A DNA stretch of 12,893 nt. Source: Endomicrobiia bacterium. Lineage in GTDB: Bacteria > Elusimicrobiota > Endomicrobiia > Endomicrobiales > Endomicrobiaceae. The translations under genes and the position numbers were made by a program. The stretch lies in assembly GCA_025998475.1 (NCBI GenBank), contig BNVZ01000025.1, forward strand, positions 1 to 12,893, read 5' to 3'. Positions 1 through 6,333 of this stretch are shown in pieces; position 1 is the stretch's first letter; each line of letters opens with the position of its first letter. The notes under the pieces are model-generated. The model was not told where the DNA came from. It searched no databases and was given only the letters and a program-made list of their open reading frames with translations.

Positions 1-556
1 GTTGGAATATTCCGACTTTGGATATTGGGCGTTTCATCACACTACCGAAAATCCAACCGACTCTGGTTTTGATTCTGTCTTTGCAGGCGGATATGACATA
101 AAGAAAGTCGATATGAATAAATTGGCGCAGGATAGCGCGATTCCGAATGCGCCTGTCCAATACAACGGAAAGGCATACGCGACAATTACTGACGCTTGGA
201 CTACGGGTCCGGACAATTCGCATACGGCATTTGTGGGAACTGCGAATCTGACATTCAATCCGAACAGCGGAGCGCCAACAGAAACGCTCACAACAAACTT
301 CGCCAGCAGCGGTTGGTATAATATGACAATGACTGGAACGGGCGATAATCGTTCATTGGCGTTCAGCGGAACGCCGACCAACAATGCCTATAAGTTTGCA
401 ACTGCCCCGGCAATTTCGGAAAATGTGACCATTGAATATTTTGGCGACAAACCGCACGCAGTGGCGACCGAAGTGGTTGGCATTGTCAATCTGGGCGAGG
501 CGGCGATGGCGGATGGCAATGACAGATACATTGAAATATCATTCGGCGCGAAATAA
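1..556 (+). CDS. TbpB-like surface lipoprotein, C-terminal beta-barrel part (5' truncated)
   Basis: This is the last 184 codons of a gene that starts before the window, ending in TAA at 554-556. The visible part reads YSDFGYWAF near its start and VFAGGYD shortly after, followed by alternating Thr/Ser/Gly/Asn-rich strands and a terminal YIEISFGAK. This pattern is typical of the C-terminal beta-barrel domain of transferrin-binding-protein-B-like lipoproteins, which sit on the outer face of the outer membrane. The signal peptide and lipobox would lie upstream and cannot be seen. The next gene on the same strand is a Slam exporter, the family that moves TbpB-type lipoproteins to the cell surface, and this supports the call strongly. 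The ligand (iron protein, haem carrier or other) cannot be inferred, and TbpB-like barrels occur in many proteins unrelated to transferrin binding. Confidence 0.75.
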   Translation, partial: LEYSDFGYWAFHHTTENPTDSGFDSVFAGGYDIKKVDMNKLAQDSAIPNAPVQYNGKAYATITDAWTTGPDNSHTAFVGTANLTFNPNSGAPTETLTTNFASSGWYNMTMTGTGDNRSLAFSGTPTNNAYKFATAPAISENVTIEYFGDKPHAVATEVVGIVNLGEAAMADGNDRYIEISFGAK

Positions 557-575
557 TAAAATGTATGGATGACAG

Positions 576-597
576 AATCCCGCCGTGCGGCGGGATT
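576..597 (+). terminator. Hairpin between the surface lipoprotein gene and slam
   Basis: AATCCCGCC (576-584) pairs perfectly with GGCGGGATT (589-597) across a 4-base loop, and TTATTTTC follows. This looks like an intrinsic terminator with a weak T tract. Its right arm contains GGCGGG, the only purine-rich stretch close upstream of the slam ATG at 606, so the hairpin may lower both transcription and translation of slam relative to its substrate. The second effect is inference. Confidence 0.6.
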
Positions 598-605
598 TAT
601 TTTCA

Positions 606-1940
606 ATGCAAAAGTTTTTAATCGCATTTTTATTATTTCCAATTTCTGCATTCGCGGAATCCGTTGTTATGTCGGACAGGCAATCCTTGCAAATTGCGGA
701 CGCGGTTGCGCAGGCAGGCGATTTGGATTCTGCCGAAAAGATTTATACGATAATGCTGAGCAGCGGTGATATTGACATTCGCACTGAATCAGTTTTTCAA
801 ATGGCGAACATCGCGGTTGCAAAGGGCGATTTTGACACCGCAATTCGGTATTACCTGATTTTGCTGGAATCAAAACCTGGACTTACGCGCGTGCGGTTGG
901 AACTGGCGCGTGCGTATTTTACGGACGGCAATTATTCCGCCGCCGAGTTTCATTTTCAACTTGTCCGCGCCACACCAGACCTGCCGCCCGAAGTCGCAAT
1001 GCGCGTTGATGAGTTCTTATCCGCCATTCGTCAAAAAAAGAATTGGACGCTTGACGCCGGGTTCGGCATTGTGCCGGATTCCAATCTGAACTACGCCAGC
1101 GGGAACCGCCAAGAATGCATCAACACCGACTTCGGACCGCTGTGCCGACCATTGGAAGAAAAATCGTCAGGCGTTGGATTTCGGTTCTATACCGAAGGAA
1201 ATTATTATCTGCGATTCACAAAAAGATTCGGATTGCGCACAACGCTCGGACTGTCCGCGCTGGATTTTCCAAAGTCCGACTTTGACGATTATTCATTGAA
1301 CTTCGCAACTGGTCCGCGATATACTTTCGACCGCGGCGAAATCAGTCTGCAACCGAATGTATCGGCGCGCTGGGATCAGGGTCGGCATTACAGCGATTCT
1401 TACGGCGCGGCATTTGATACAAACTGGCAATTATCCGGACGGTGGTTGCTGGGCGGACGCCTATCATACCGCACGACAAAATATGTTGACGATTACATCG
1501 CGGGCATTTTGGGCAATGTGGAAGATTACGGAATATCGTTGCGCCCGCGATACTACATAAACAATAAAAGTTATCTGATTGCGGGCGTGGGATTTGACCG
1601 CAGCATCGCCAAGGCGGATTATTATTCCACCGACAGCATAAATTATTCATTCGGATACTACGGCGAATTCGGTTGGGGATTGACATTATTCACGCAACTG
1701 GGATTATCGGACAGCATTTACAAGGGTCCGCGCTGGTTCGTAATGCAGGACGGCGGCACCGAACAGAAAATCCGCAGCGATTTGGTGTGGCAATATTATG
1801 TCCGCGTTTCGCACCGCAGTTTGGAGTTTATGAATATGATGCCAGCGCTGTCATACACCTATATAAACCGCGACAGCAATATATGGTCAAACGATTTTGA
1901 CAAGCATCGCGTTGAAATGGAAATCGTCAGTCGGTTTTAA
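606..1940 (+). CDS. Slam-type surface lipoprotein exporter (DUF560 outer-membrane barrel)
   Basis: A 444-residue protein when started at ATG 606, chosen because it gives a clean signal peptide (hydrophobic core FLIAFLLFPIS, likely cut after AFA, residue 17). An in-frame GTG at 585 lies inside the upstream hairpin and is less likely. Residues about 20-130 are helical and TPR-like (GDLDSAEKIY, GDFDTAIRYY, GNYSAAEFHF). From about 150 the protein alternates aromatic beta-strands and ends in a C-terminal Phe (EMEIVSRF), the usual outer-membrane barrel signature. The end region, with MPALSYTYINRDSNI and a following KHRVEMEI, matches the conserved C-terminus of Slam proteins. Slam proteins translocate TbpB-like lipoproteins across the outer membrane, and the likely substrate is encoded directly upstream, 49 bp away. 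Length and domain order are normal for the family. Confidence 0.88.
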   Translation: MQKFLIAFLLFPISAFAESVVMSDRQSLQIADAVAQAGDLDSAEKIYTIMLSSGDIDIRTESVFQMANIAVAKGDFDTAIRYYLILLESKPGLTRVRLELARAYFTDGNYSAAEFHFQLVRATPDLPPEVAMRVDEFLSAIRQKKNWTLDAGFGIVPDSNLNYASGNRQECINTDFGPLCRPLEEKSSGVGFRFYTEGNYYLRFTKRFGLRTTLGLSALDFPKSDFDDYSLNFATGPRYTFDRGEISLQPNVSARWDQGRHYSDSYGAAFDTNWQLSGRWLLGGRLSYRTTKYVDDYIAGILGNVEDYGISLRPRYYINNKSYLIAGVGFDRSIAKADYYSTDSINYSFGYYGEFGWGLTLFTQLGLSDSIYKGPRWFVMQDGGTEQKIRSDLVWQYYVRVSHRSLEFMNMMPALSYTYINRDSNIWSNDFDKHRVEMEIVSRF

Positions 1941-1975
1941 TTTTTCGTTATTGAATCCGAGCGAATAAGGATTAG

Positions 1976-2000
1976 ATTTTTTGCGTTATTAGCAAAAAAT
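1976..2000. repeat. AT-rich perfect inverted repeat downstream of slam
   Basis: ATTTTTTGC (1976-1984) and GCAAAAAAT (1992-2000) are exact inverted copies with a 7-base loop. It lies 36 bp after the slam stop. It could help end transcription or be a protein-binding site. It lacks the GC-rich stem plus separate T tract of a clear intrinsic terminator, so its role is open. Confidence 0.35.
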
Positions 2001-2064
2001 CGTATATCCGCATCGCAAGGATACAAGAATGACAGGGAAACAGATTATCAAAAACACAAACTTC

Positions 2065-2092
2065 TTGAAATTACGGATTTTCTGTGTATAAT
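2065..2092 (+). promoter_or_regulatory. Sigma70-like promoter of the orphan half tRNA
   Basis: TTGAAA (2065-2070) and a perfect TATAAT (2087-2092) are separated by 16 bp and lie 11 bp before the tRNA-Val 5' half at 2104. This is what one expects of an original tRNA promoter left behind when the gene was split. Confidence 0.65.
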
Positions 2093-2103
2093 GCAGGGCA
2101 ACC

Positions 2104-2142
2104 GGGTGTGTGGCTCAGTTGGTTAGAGCAATACGTTCACAT
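2104..2142 (+). pseudogene. Orphan 5' half of tRNA-Val (acceptor arm to anticodon loop)
   Basis: These 39 bases are identical to positions 1-39 of the complete tRNA-Val at 2356-2394, running from the acceptor strand through the D arm and anticodon CAC to the end of the anticodon loop. After that the sequence is unrelated (AAATCAACTC instead of CGTATGGGTC). No 3' half follows, so it cannot make a tRNA. An exact copy with a sharp break inside the anticodon loop is the expected trace of site-specific integration or of a recombination duplication at this locus. Confidence 0.8.
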
Positions 2143-2291
2143 AAATCAACTCTGGGAGTAATTATTTAGTAAAAAATCGCCGTTTTCTGCCTTGTTGGGC
2201 ATTTTATTGATGAAAGTTATTTTTACAATCTCAACAAATACTCAACAACCTATGAATTTCGTATTATACTATTTACTATGAAACTCTATGA
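2143..2291. other. AT-rich spacer with paired CTCAACAA repeats
   Basis: No convincing gene lies between the half tRNA and the promoter of the intact tRNA. The spacer holds two direct CTCAACAA copies at 2230-2237 and 2241-2248, 11 bp apart (one helical turn), and a related inverted TTGTTGGG at 2192-2199. Closely phased short repeats next to a tRNA junction resemble arm-type integrase binding sites in an att region; this is inference. Confidence 0.35.
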
Positions 2292-2319
2292 TTGACATCA
2301 TATCAGTTTATTGTATAAT
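2292..2319 (+). promoter_or_regulatory. Strong sigma70-like promoter of tRNA-Val
   Basis: Consensus TTGACA (2292-2297), 16-bp spacer and consensus TATAAT (2314-2319). Transcription would start near 2326, giving a 30-nt leader that contains a small hairpin, AAATCAG (2331-2337) with CTGATTT (2346-2352), just before the mature tRNA 5' end. Confidence 0.75.
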
Positions 2320-2355
2320 AGTCAAGCATAAAATCAGAAAAATGCCTGATTTGCA

Positions 2356-2432
2356 GGGTGTGTGGCTCAGTTGGTTAGAGCAATACGTTCACATCGTATG
2401 GGTCGGCGGTTCGAGTCCGTCCACACCCACCA
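2356..2432 (+). tRNA. tRNA-Val (anticodon CAC)
   Basis: A complete 77-nt cloverleaf with encoded CCA. The acceptor stem GGGTGTG (2356-2362) pairs with CACACCC (2422-2428). The D stem is GCTC/GAGC. The anticodon stem ATACG/CGTAT carries loop TTCACAT with anticodon CAC at 2390-2392, which reads the valine codon GTG. The T stem GGCGG/CCGTC (one G-T pair) carries TTCGAGT. The discriminator is A2429, then CCA at 2430-2432. It has its own promoter and is followed by a terminator. The upstream half copy suggests this gene is an integration target. Confidence 0.93.
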
Positions 2433-2442
2433 AAGACACTCA

Positions 2443-2463
2443 AAAGCCCCAAAATGGGGCTTT
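2443..2463 (+). terminator. Intrinsic terminator after tRNA-Val
   Basis: AAAGCCCC (2443-2450) pairs with GGGGCTTT (2456-2463) around an AAAAT loop, 10 bp after the tRNA CCA. The 3' T run is short (TTTCCTTG), but position and stem strength fit a tRNA terminator. Confidence 0.7.
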
Positions 2464-2770
2464 CCTTGTATATCTGCCGATTCATTATTTATATCTATGC
2501 AGTGTATTTATATACAATACTATATAAAATACCTCAAACACGGCATAGATGACAGGTTTTTAATAAAAATGATGATTATTGCGCGAGATAGTCCGCCAAG
2601 GTAGCAGTGGCGGCACGCTTGGAGCGCGAGCGCGGGCTTTATGCAAGGGTAATGATTTTTGTTATGTCAAAATTATTTTAAGATAGGGGGGGTGGTTAAA
2701 TTCATATTTCACAAAAAAGGTTTTGCAATGCCATTTTGTCGCACGGCAAAAAAATCTGCCCCAGAAAAAA
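2464..2770. other. Gene-free region with a GC-rich hairpin in AT-rich DNA
   Basis: I see no credible gene here. The sequence is AT-rich except for a GC-rich island at 2581-2640, where CCGCCA (2593-2598) can pair with TGGCGG (2608-2613), followed by a G/C-rich run. There is a run of seven G at 2686-2692. The left boundary of the integrative element could lie in this stretch, directly after the tRNA. Confidence 0.4.
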
Positions 2771-3328
2771 TTACTGGTTGGGTGTCAATTCGGAAAATTT
2801 TACAATCTTGCCGTCTGGTTGTTCCACGAATCCCTGTTTAATATATTTAAGTATTGGTTTTGTTATGTCGTCTGATTCCGTTGCGTCAAGATTCATCAAA
2901 TCATCGCAAACGGATTCAAATAATTCATCAACCTCAATATTTAATTTGTCGGCATCGGCCACTATTTCTTCAATAAATGTATGCAATGCGTAGTCAGAAA
3001 ATACATTCAAGAAAGCGCGAAAATCATCCTTGGAAACTCGTTTAATGAAATATGCGTGGAGTATTGGATTCGCTTTGTTATATCGCGCAGCAAAGAAAAA
3101 ACCGGTATCAAATTCGCACGCTTTCGGGTATATGAGAGCATTCTCCATAAAACTCCAAAGCAACAGGATTTCATCTTTGGTATAAGTTTTTTCAATAGTA
3201 TGTTTTTGCGCTGTTCGTTCCGCGATAAGCATTTTGCGTTGGATTTTACCAACGCCCCAATACACGACCGGCGCGGCAACAATCAGCAATCCAAGAATTA
3301 TAAATATGCGTTTTGTGCGTTTTTTCAT
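2771..3328 (-). CDS. Hypothetical membrane-anchored protein, third gene of exported operon
   Basis: A 185-residue protein of unknown family. Residues about 1-7 are Lys/Arg-rich and residues 8-30 form one hydrophobic segment (IFIILGLLIVAAPVVYW), so it is probably anchored in the inner membrane with the rest in the periplasm. The remainder is acidic and helical, with no motif I recognise. Its ATG overlaps the TGA stop of the upstream gene (ATGA, 3328-3325), which indicates translational coupling, so the two products are probably made together and may interact. No strong terminator follows; a weak GGCA-type hairpin is possible around 2730-2750. Confidence 0.72.
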   Translation of the reverse strand: MKKRTKRIFIILGLLIVAAPVVYWGVGKIQRKMLIAERTAQKHTIEKTYTKDEILLLWSFMENALIYPKACEFDTGFFFAARYNKANPILHAYFIKRVSKDDFRAFLNVFSDYALHTFIEEIVADADKLNIEVDELFESVCDDLMNLDATESDDITKPILKYIKQGFVEQPDGKIVKFSELTPNQ

Positions 3329-3861
3329 TTCTTTTTACTTTTGAATTTTATGATTTTGTCATTGAATTGTTTAAGTTCGCCTTTTTCTTGTATTTTTTTA
3401 TAAAATTCATAATTTAGATTTTTATTATCAAAATACACACCGAACTTTTTATCAGTATTTGAAAGAGCATAACATATTGCATACCAAGTTGCAGTCGGAG
3501 GTAATCCGAGATATTGCGCTAATTTTGATTTGCCTCCATTCTCTTCATCATTCATATAGTCAAGTATTTCTAGAATAAAAGCATCATCTAAATCATCTCT
3601 TTCTTTTTTTGTTATTTTTTTTCTGTAAGCCCCAATGATTTCATCATTTTCTAATCTGATTTTCCGAGAGAAATTACTTAAATCAATCCCTTCCATAGAT
3701 TTATATTTCATATCATACATTTGTTCGTATAATATACTTTCTGTGGCCTGCAAATATTGACCATACATATTTACATCTATTATTTGATGATTATTTTTAT
3801 CCAATGCAAAAACTTCGGTATTTATCAGAATGGCAAAAAATGGAATAATTGACCTTTTCAT
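3325..3861 (-). CDS. Hypothetical secreted protein, second gene of exported operon
   Basis: A 178-residue protein when started at ATG 3861. This start is preferred over the longer reading frame (up to 3966) because it gives a signal peptide (MKRSIIPFFAILINTEVFA, likely cut after residue 19), it lies one base after the stop of the upstream gene, and a GGGGGA ribosome binding site precedes it. The mature part is charged and mainly helical (many Lys, Asp, Asn, Glu) and has no motif I recognise; it ends in FKSKKK. It is probably periplasmic. It is coupled to both neighbours: a 1-bp gap upstream and an ATGA overlap downstream. Function unknown. Confidence 0.72.
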   Translation of the reverse strand: MKRSIIPFFAILINTEVFALDKNNHQIIDVNMYGQYLQATESILYEQMYDMKYKSMEGIDLSNFSRKIRLENDEIIGAYRKKITKKERDDLDDAFILEILDYMNDEENGGKSKLAQYLGLPPTATWYAICYALSNTDKKFGVYFDNKNLNYEFYKKIQEKGELKQFNDKIIKFKSKKK

Positions 3862-3862
3862 T

Positions 3863-4714
3863 CTAATATCCCCCCGTGGAATTTGCGGACGCGCCGAGTA
3901 GACCCAAAAACGCCATACCCAATTGTCGCCCGCCCCCATTATTTCTTGGAATACTTGCCGCACCATTTAATTGGCATTGTGTTTCATAACCGCCATTTTT
4001 ACTACTAACATCTGCACAAGATATTTGATAACTGTCGTCATTTGTATTCACACCAAAAATTTCTGGTAATATAAAAGGCATATAGGATAATAAATAATTT
4101 GATGATGAATCCACCGCCGTAATCACATAGTTCGCCACCATTTCCCTTTTGAATTTCTTATCAGTTATATAATATATCGTTATTTGCAAAGTTGAATATT
4201 CTGTCTGCACGGTTGTATTTTTATAGCCTGTAATACCATAATTATAATTGACTTTTGAGGTTGTATTTGTGGTAGATGATAATTGTCCGTCATAAGTATA
4301 GTTTTTCCCAGAATATGCGCCAGGGGTGTATATAGTGCCGTTTATATTGCCCGAGGTATTTGATTTTGTGTCTATTGATGAAATGCCAGTCTGTCCATAA
4401 ACCGGTAATTCAACCTGTGTATTTACATAATCATTATCAAAAGCGAAGAGAAACATTAAAAATGGAAATTCTGGCTCTTTACGAAATTGTCTTGCGTTGG
4501 CTACGGGCAAGCCCATATATCGCAAGGTGTCAGAAAATTGCGATGCCGCGTTTTTATCAAAAATGTTTTGGGTTGCGGGCATTACAACAATTGGCGTTCT
4601 TGGGTCTAAATTATTGAATAAATAAGTATCCGTGTCCGCCTCCAAATAAAACTTATCGCCCTGCACACACGCACACAATGATAAAGCAAAACCGATAACA
4701 AATAATTTTCTCAT
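3863..4714 (-). CDS. Hypothetical lipoprotein, first gene of exported operon
   Basis: A 283-residue protein with a type II signal peptide: hydrophobic MRKLFVIGFALSLCAC with lipobox L-C-A-C and lipidated Cys16. Residues about 30-60 include a PRTPIVVMPATQ strand. Residues about 115-175 are rich in Ser, Thr, Asn, Gly and Tyr (NGTIYTPGAY, YGITGYKNTTV), a low-complexity linker style seen in envelope lipoproteins. The C-terminus is Gly/Asn/Ser-rich (GGGRQLGMAFLGLLGAS). I do not recognise the family. It heads a tightly packed operon with a secreted and a membrane-anchored protein, suggesting an envelope-spanning set. Start at ATG 4714 with an AGGGG ribosome binding site. A terminator-like hairpin lies only 20 bases upstream, so expression probably depends on read-through of the leader. 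Confidence 0.75.
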   Translation of the reverse strand: MRKLFVIGFALSLCACVQGDKFYLEADTDTYLFNNLDPRTPIVVMPATQNIFDKNAASQFSDTLRYMGLPVANARQFRKEPEFPFLMFLFAFDNDYVNTQVELPVYGQTGISSIDTKSNTSGNINGTIYTPGAYSGKNYTYDGQLSSTTNTTSKVNYNYGITGYKNTTVQTEYSTLQITIYYITDKKFKREMVANYVITAVDSSSNYLLSYMPFILPEIFGVNTNDDSYQISCADVSSKNGGYETQCQLNGAASIPRNNGGGRQLGMAFLGLLGASANSTGGY

Positions 4715-4734
4715 AACGCACCCCTAACATAAAA

Positions 4735-4756
4735 GACCGCCACAAATCTGGCGGTC
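4735..4756 (-). terminator. Intrinsic terminator or attenuator upstream of the exported operon
   Basis: On the - strand GACCGCCA (4756-4749) pairs perfectly with TGGCGGTC (4742-4735) around a 6-base loop, followed by TTTT. It stops - strand transcription 20 bases before the operon's first ATG. Its 5' arm overlaps a CCCCGACC segment (4760-4753) that can pair instead with an upstream GGTCGGGG (4835-4828), an arrangement seen in attenuators and riboswitches. Confidence 0.65.
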
Positions 4757-4987
4757 GGGGAGTTTAGAAATCAAGTAGTGTATGATTCTGTCGCTTTCGG
4801 GTTGCCCCTGTTTTATAGCAAACAGCACCCCGACCATAAACAGGTAGGGATAACATAACGGCGCGAAATCGCACCATTACATCAGAATAACGATGCAATT
4901 CGCACCGCACTACTTGGGCTTCTAACAGCCCCGCCGCACATCTCTGCACGACACGATTATTATAAGCATTATAAGGGAAAAACACAA
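4757..4987 (-). ncRNA. Candidate structured leader RNA (or small 73-codon gene) with promoter
   Basis: A - strand transcript is suggested by a promoter-like pair, TTGTGT (4987-4982) and TATAAT (4964-4959) with a 17-bp spacer, and by the terminator at 4756-4735. The transcript can form several helices: CTGTTT with AAACAG, a GGG-GCAA-CCC hairpin with a GNRA-type loop, and a long-range GGTCGGGG/CCCCGACC helix that competes with the terminator. A GTG-started reading frame (4985-4764, 73 codons, Arg- and Val-rich, containing VMLSLPVYGRGAVCY) also spans it and stops just before the terminator, so a small protein gene is a real alternative. It fits no RNA or protein family I can name. Confidence 0.4.
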
Positions 4988-5013
4988 GGGATAATTATAG
5001 AAAGGGTCAAGCA

Positions 5014-5092
5014 AAAATGTATTAAATGTATAAAATGTAAGCCCCTGTATATCTCTATACAGGGGACACAGGGTTTTTACATTTCATACATT
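5014..5092. repeat. AATGTA repeat cluster enclosing a strong hairpin; possible origin and terminator
   Basis: Three tandem 9-bp units of the form (T/A)AAATGTA(T/A) lie at 5014-5022, 5023-5031 and 5032-5040. The last two form an arm (5025-5040) that is an inverted copy of 5077-5092 with one mismatch. Between the arms CCCCTGTATA (5042-5051) and TATACAGGGG (5056-5065) form a perfect 10-bp stem with a 4-base loop. The hairpin can terminate the replication operon on the - strand. The repeats continue into the end of the helicase gene, where inverted TACATT/CACATT copies appear near 5079-5110. Iteron-like repeats beside a primase/helicase module make this a candidate replication origin; that is inference. 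Confidence 0.5.
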
Positions 5093-6322
5093 CGGCACAT
5101 TTTCTACATTCTGCGTTGGTTCAATATATGTTGTGCCGTCTTCTCTATATTGTTTAGCGCGACCACAGGCTACAAGGTCTTTCAATAATTCTTCGCGTTC
5201 TTTTAATTTCCACCGGCGGCAATAATTGCAAAAATCGGTTCCTGCCATTTTACCGCGCCGCGCGATAATTTCCGCCATATCATTCATAGCCTGTTCGTGG
5301 GGGCTGGCGGCGACTTTTTCAATCATACGGCGCATTTTTTCAACAGAATAATTGACAACCGCCACAGCCCACGCCGCACTTTGCGCCGTGATAACCGGCG
5401 CGGCATTTTTATATTCGCACGCTATCAATGCCAATTTCTCGGCGTGTTCGGCGGCGCGGGTATAAATATACTTCATATTAGAGCCGCCAGTGATTGCCTT
5501 TTGCCGTAATTTGTCCACCGTATCTGCGAATGAATCCAAAATCTGCCGCGCTTCGTCGTCCGGTATAACACAGCGCGGCGCGGATAAATCTGCCGCTCCG
5601 ACTATTTCGGGGATTTCTTTTGCCAAAGCCGCGCCTGTGGATTTGTCAAAGTTTTTGTGCGCCGGATTATTTGCAGGGGCGATGTCGTCAGATTCTAATA
5701 CCAACCAGCGCGGTAAAAATCCGTCCGCCACATCGTCAAGGGAAATTGCGTTATACACTCTATCGGGCGTAGAACTTCCCAAAAAACATACGCACGGCTG
5801 GATTATATCCACACGGGGTTTTGCGTCTTTTGCGCGGTCGGAATACTCGCCGCCACGAAAGGTAGTATTTGCACTGGTGAATAATTGCGTCAGCAATCCC
5901 ATTATTTCGGCGGCGTGGCTAGGGGCTTTTTTCCCATTTATGCTCGCTATAAAATGACCGATTTCGTCTATCAAGAATACCCCAACGCCACCGGCTTTAT
6001 TCAGTGCCGCAAGTAGTCCAGGTGCCGATATCGGATTACCGCAAGCCATTTTACTAAAACTCTCTGGCATTGCGTCCAACAGGATTTTTACAGCAACGCG
6101 CGAGCCGTCCTTTCCGGCTCCTGATTCGCCGAGCGCAAACACCATTATATTTGTTCGTAAATTCGTGCGGGTTCGCAAGCGGTGTCCGTAAAATGCTCCG
6201 GTTGCGACAATAGCCGCCGCAAGCGCAAGAATCGGCTGTTCTTTATAACTTGTTTCATTGATATAGGTTGCGATTTTTCCCACAAGTCCAGGGGCGTTTA
6301 ATATCATTTTGTTATTATTCAT
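5084..6322 (-). CDS. DUF3987-type ATPase/helicase-like replication protein
   Basis: A 412-residue protein. It carries a Walker A motif GESGAGKDG at residues 65-73 (Lys71; Asp follows where Ser/Thr is usual) and a Walker B GVFLIDE at 114-120. The arrangement, with an N-terminal hydrophobic helix (ILALAAAIVATGAFYG) before the P-loop and a long helical C-terminal region, resembles DUF3987 proteins. These are encoded beside primase-polymerases in phages, satellites and plasmids and are thought to act as replicative helicases or loaders. It begins 11 bp after the primase stop with a good AAGGAG site 7 bases before ATG 6322, so it belongs to the same operon. The C-terminus (ENVPNV) is encoded within the AATGTA repeat cluster. 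ATPase assignment is good; helicase activity is inferred. Confidence 0.75.
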   Translation of the reverse strand: MNNNKMILNAPGLVGKIATYINETSYKEQPILALAAAIVATGAFYGHRLRTRTNLRTNIMVFALGESGAGKDGSRVAVKILLDAMPESFSKMACGNPISAPGLLAALNKAGGVGVFLIDEIGHFIASINGKKAPSHAAEIMGLLTQLFTSANTTFRGGEYSDRAKDAKPRVDIIQPCVCFLGSSTPDRVYNAISLDDVADGFLPRWLVLESDDIAPANNPAHKNFDKSTGAALAKEIPEIVGAADLSAPRCVIPDDEARQILDSFADTVDKLRQKAITGGSNMKYIYTRAAEHAEKLALIACEYKNAAPVITAQSAAWAVAVVNYSVEKMRRMIEKVAASPHEQAMNDMAEIIARRGKMAGTDFCNYCRRWKLKEREELLKDLVACGRAKQYREDGTTYIEPTQNVENVPNV

Positions 6323-6333
6323 TATAAAACTCC

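Noticed and set aside
1976..2000. AT-rich palindrome as a definite slam terminator
   Set aside because: The stem is nearly all A-T and no T tract follows the right arm, so only an inverted repeat is claimed.
2686..2692. Run of seven G as a phase-variation tract
   Set aside because: It is not within or directly in front of a gene on the same strand that it could switch.
5490..5957. A 155-codon open frame on the + strand
   Set aside because: It lies fully antisense to the helicase-like gene with Walker motifs and has no recognisable domain or ribosome binding site.
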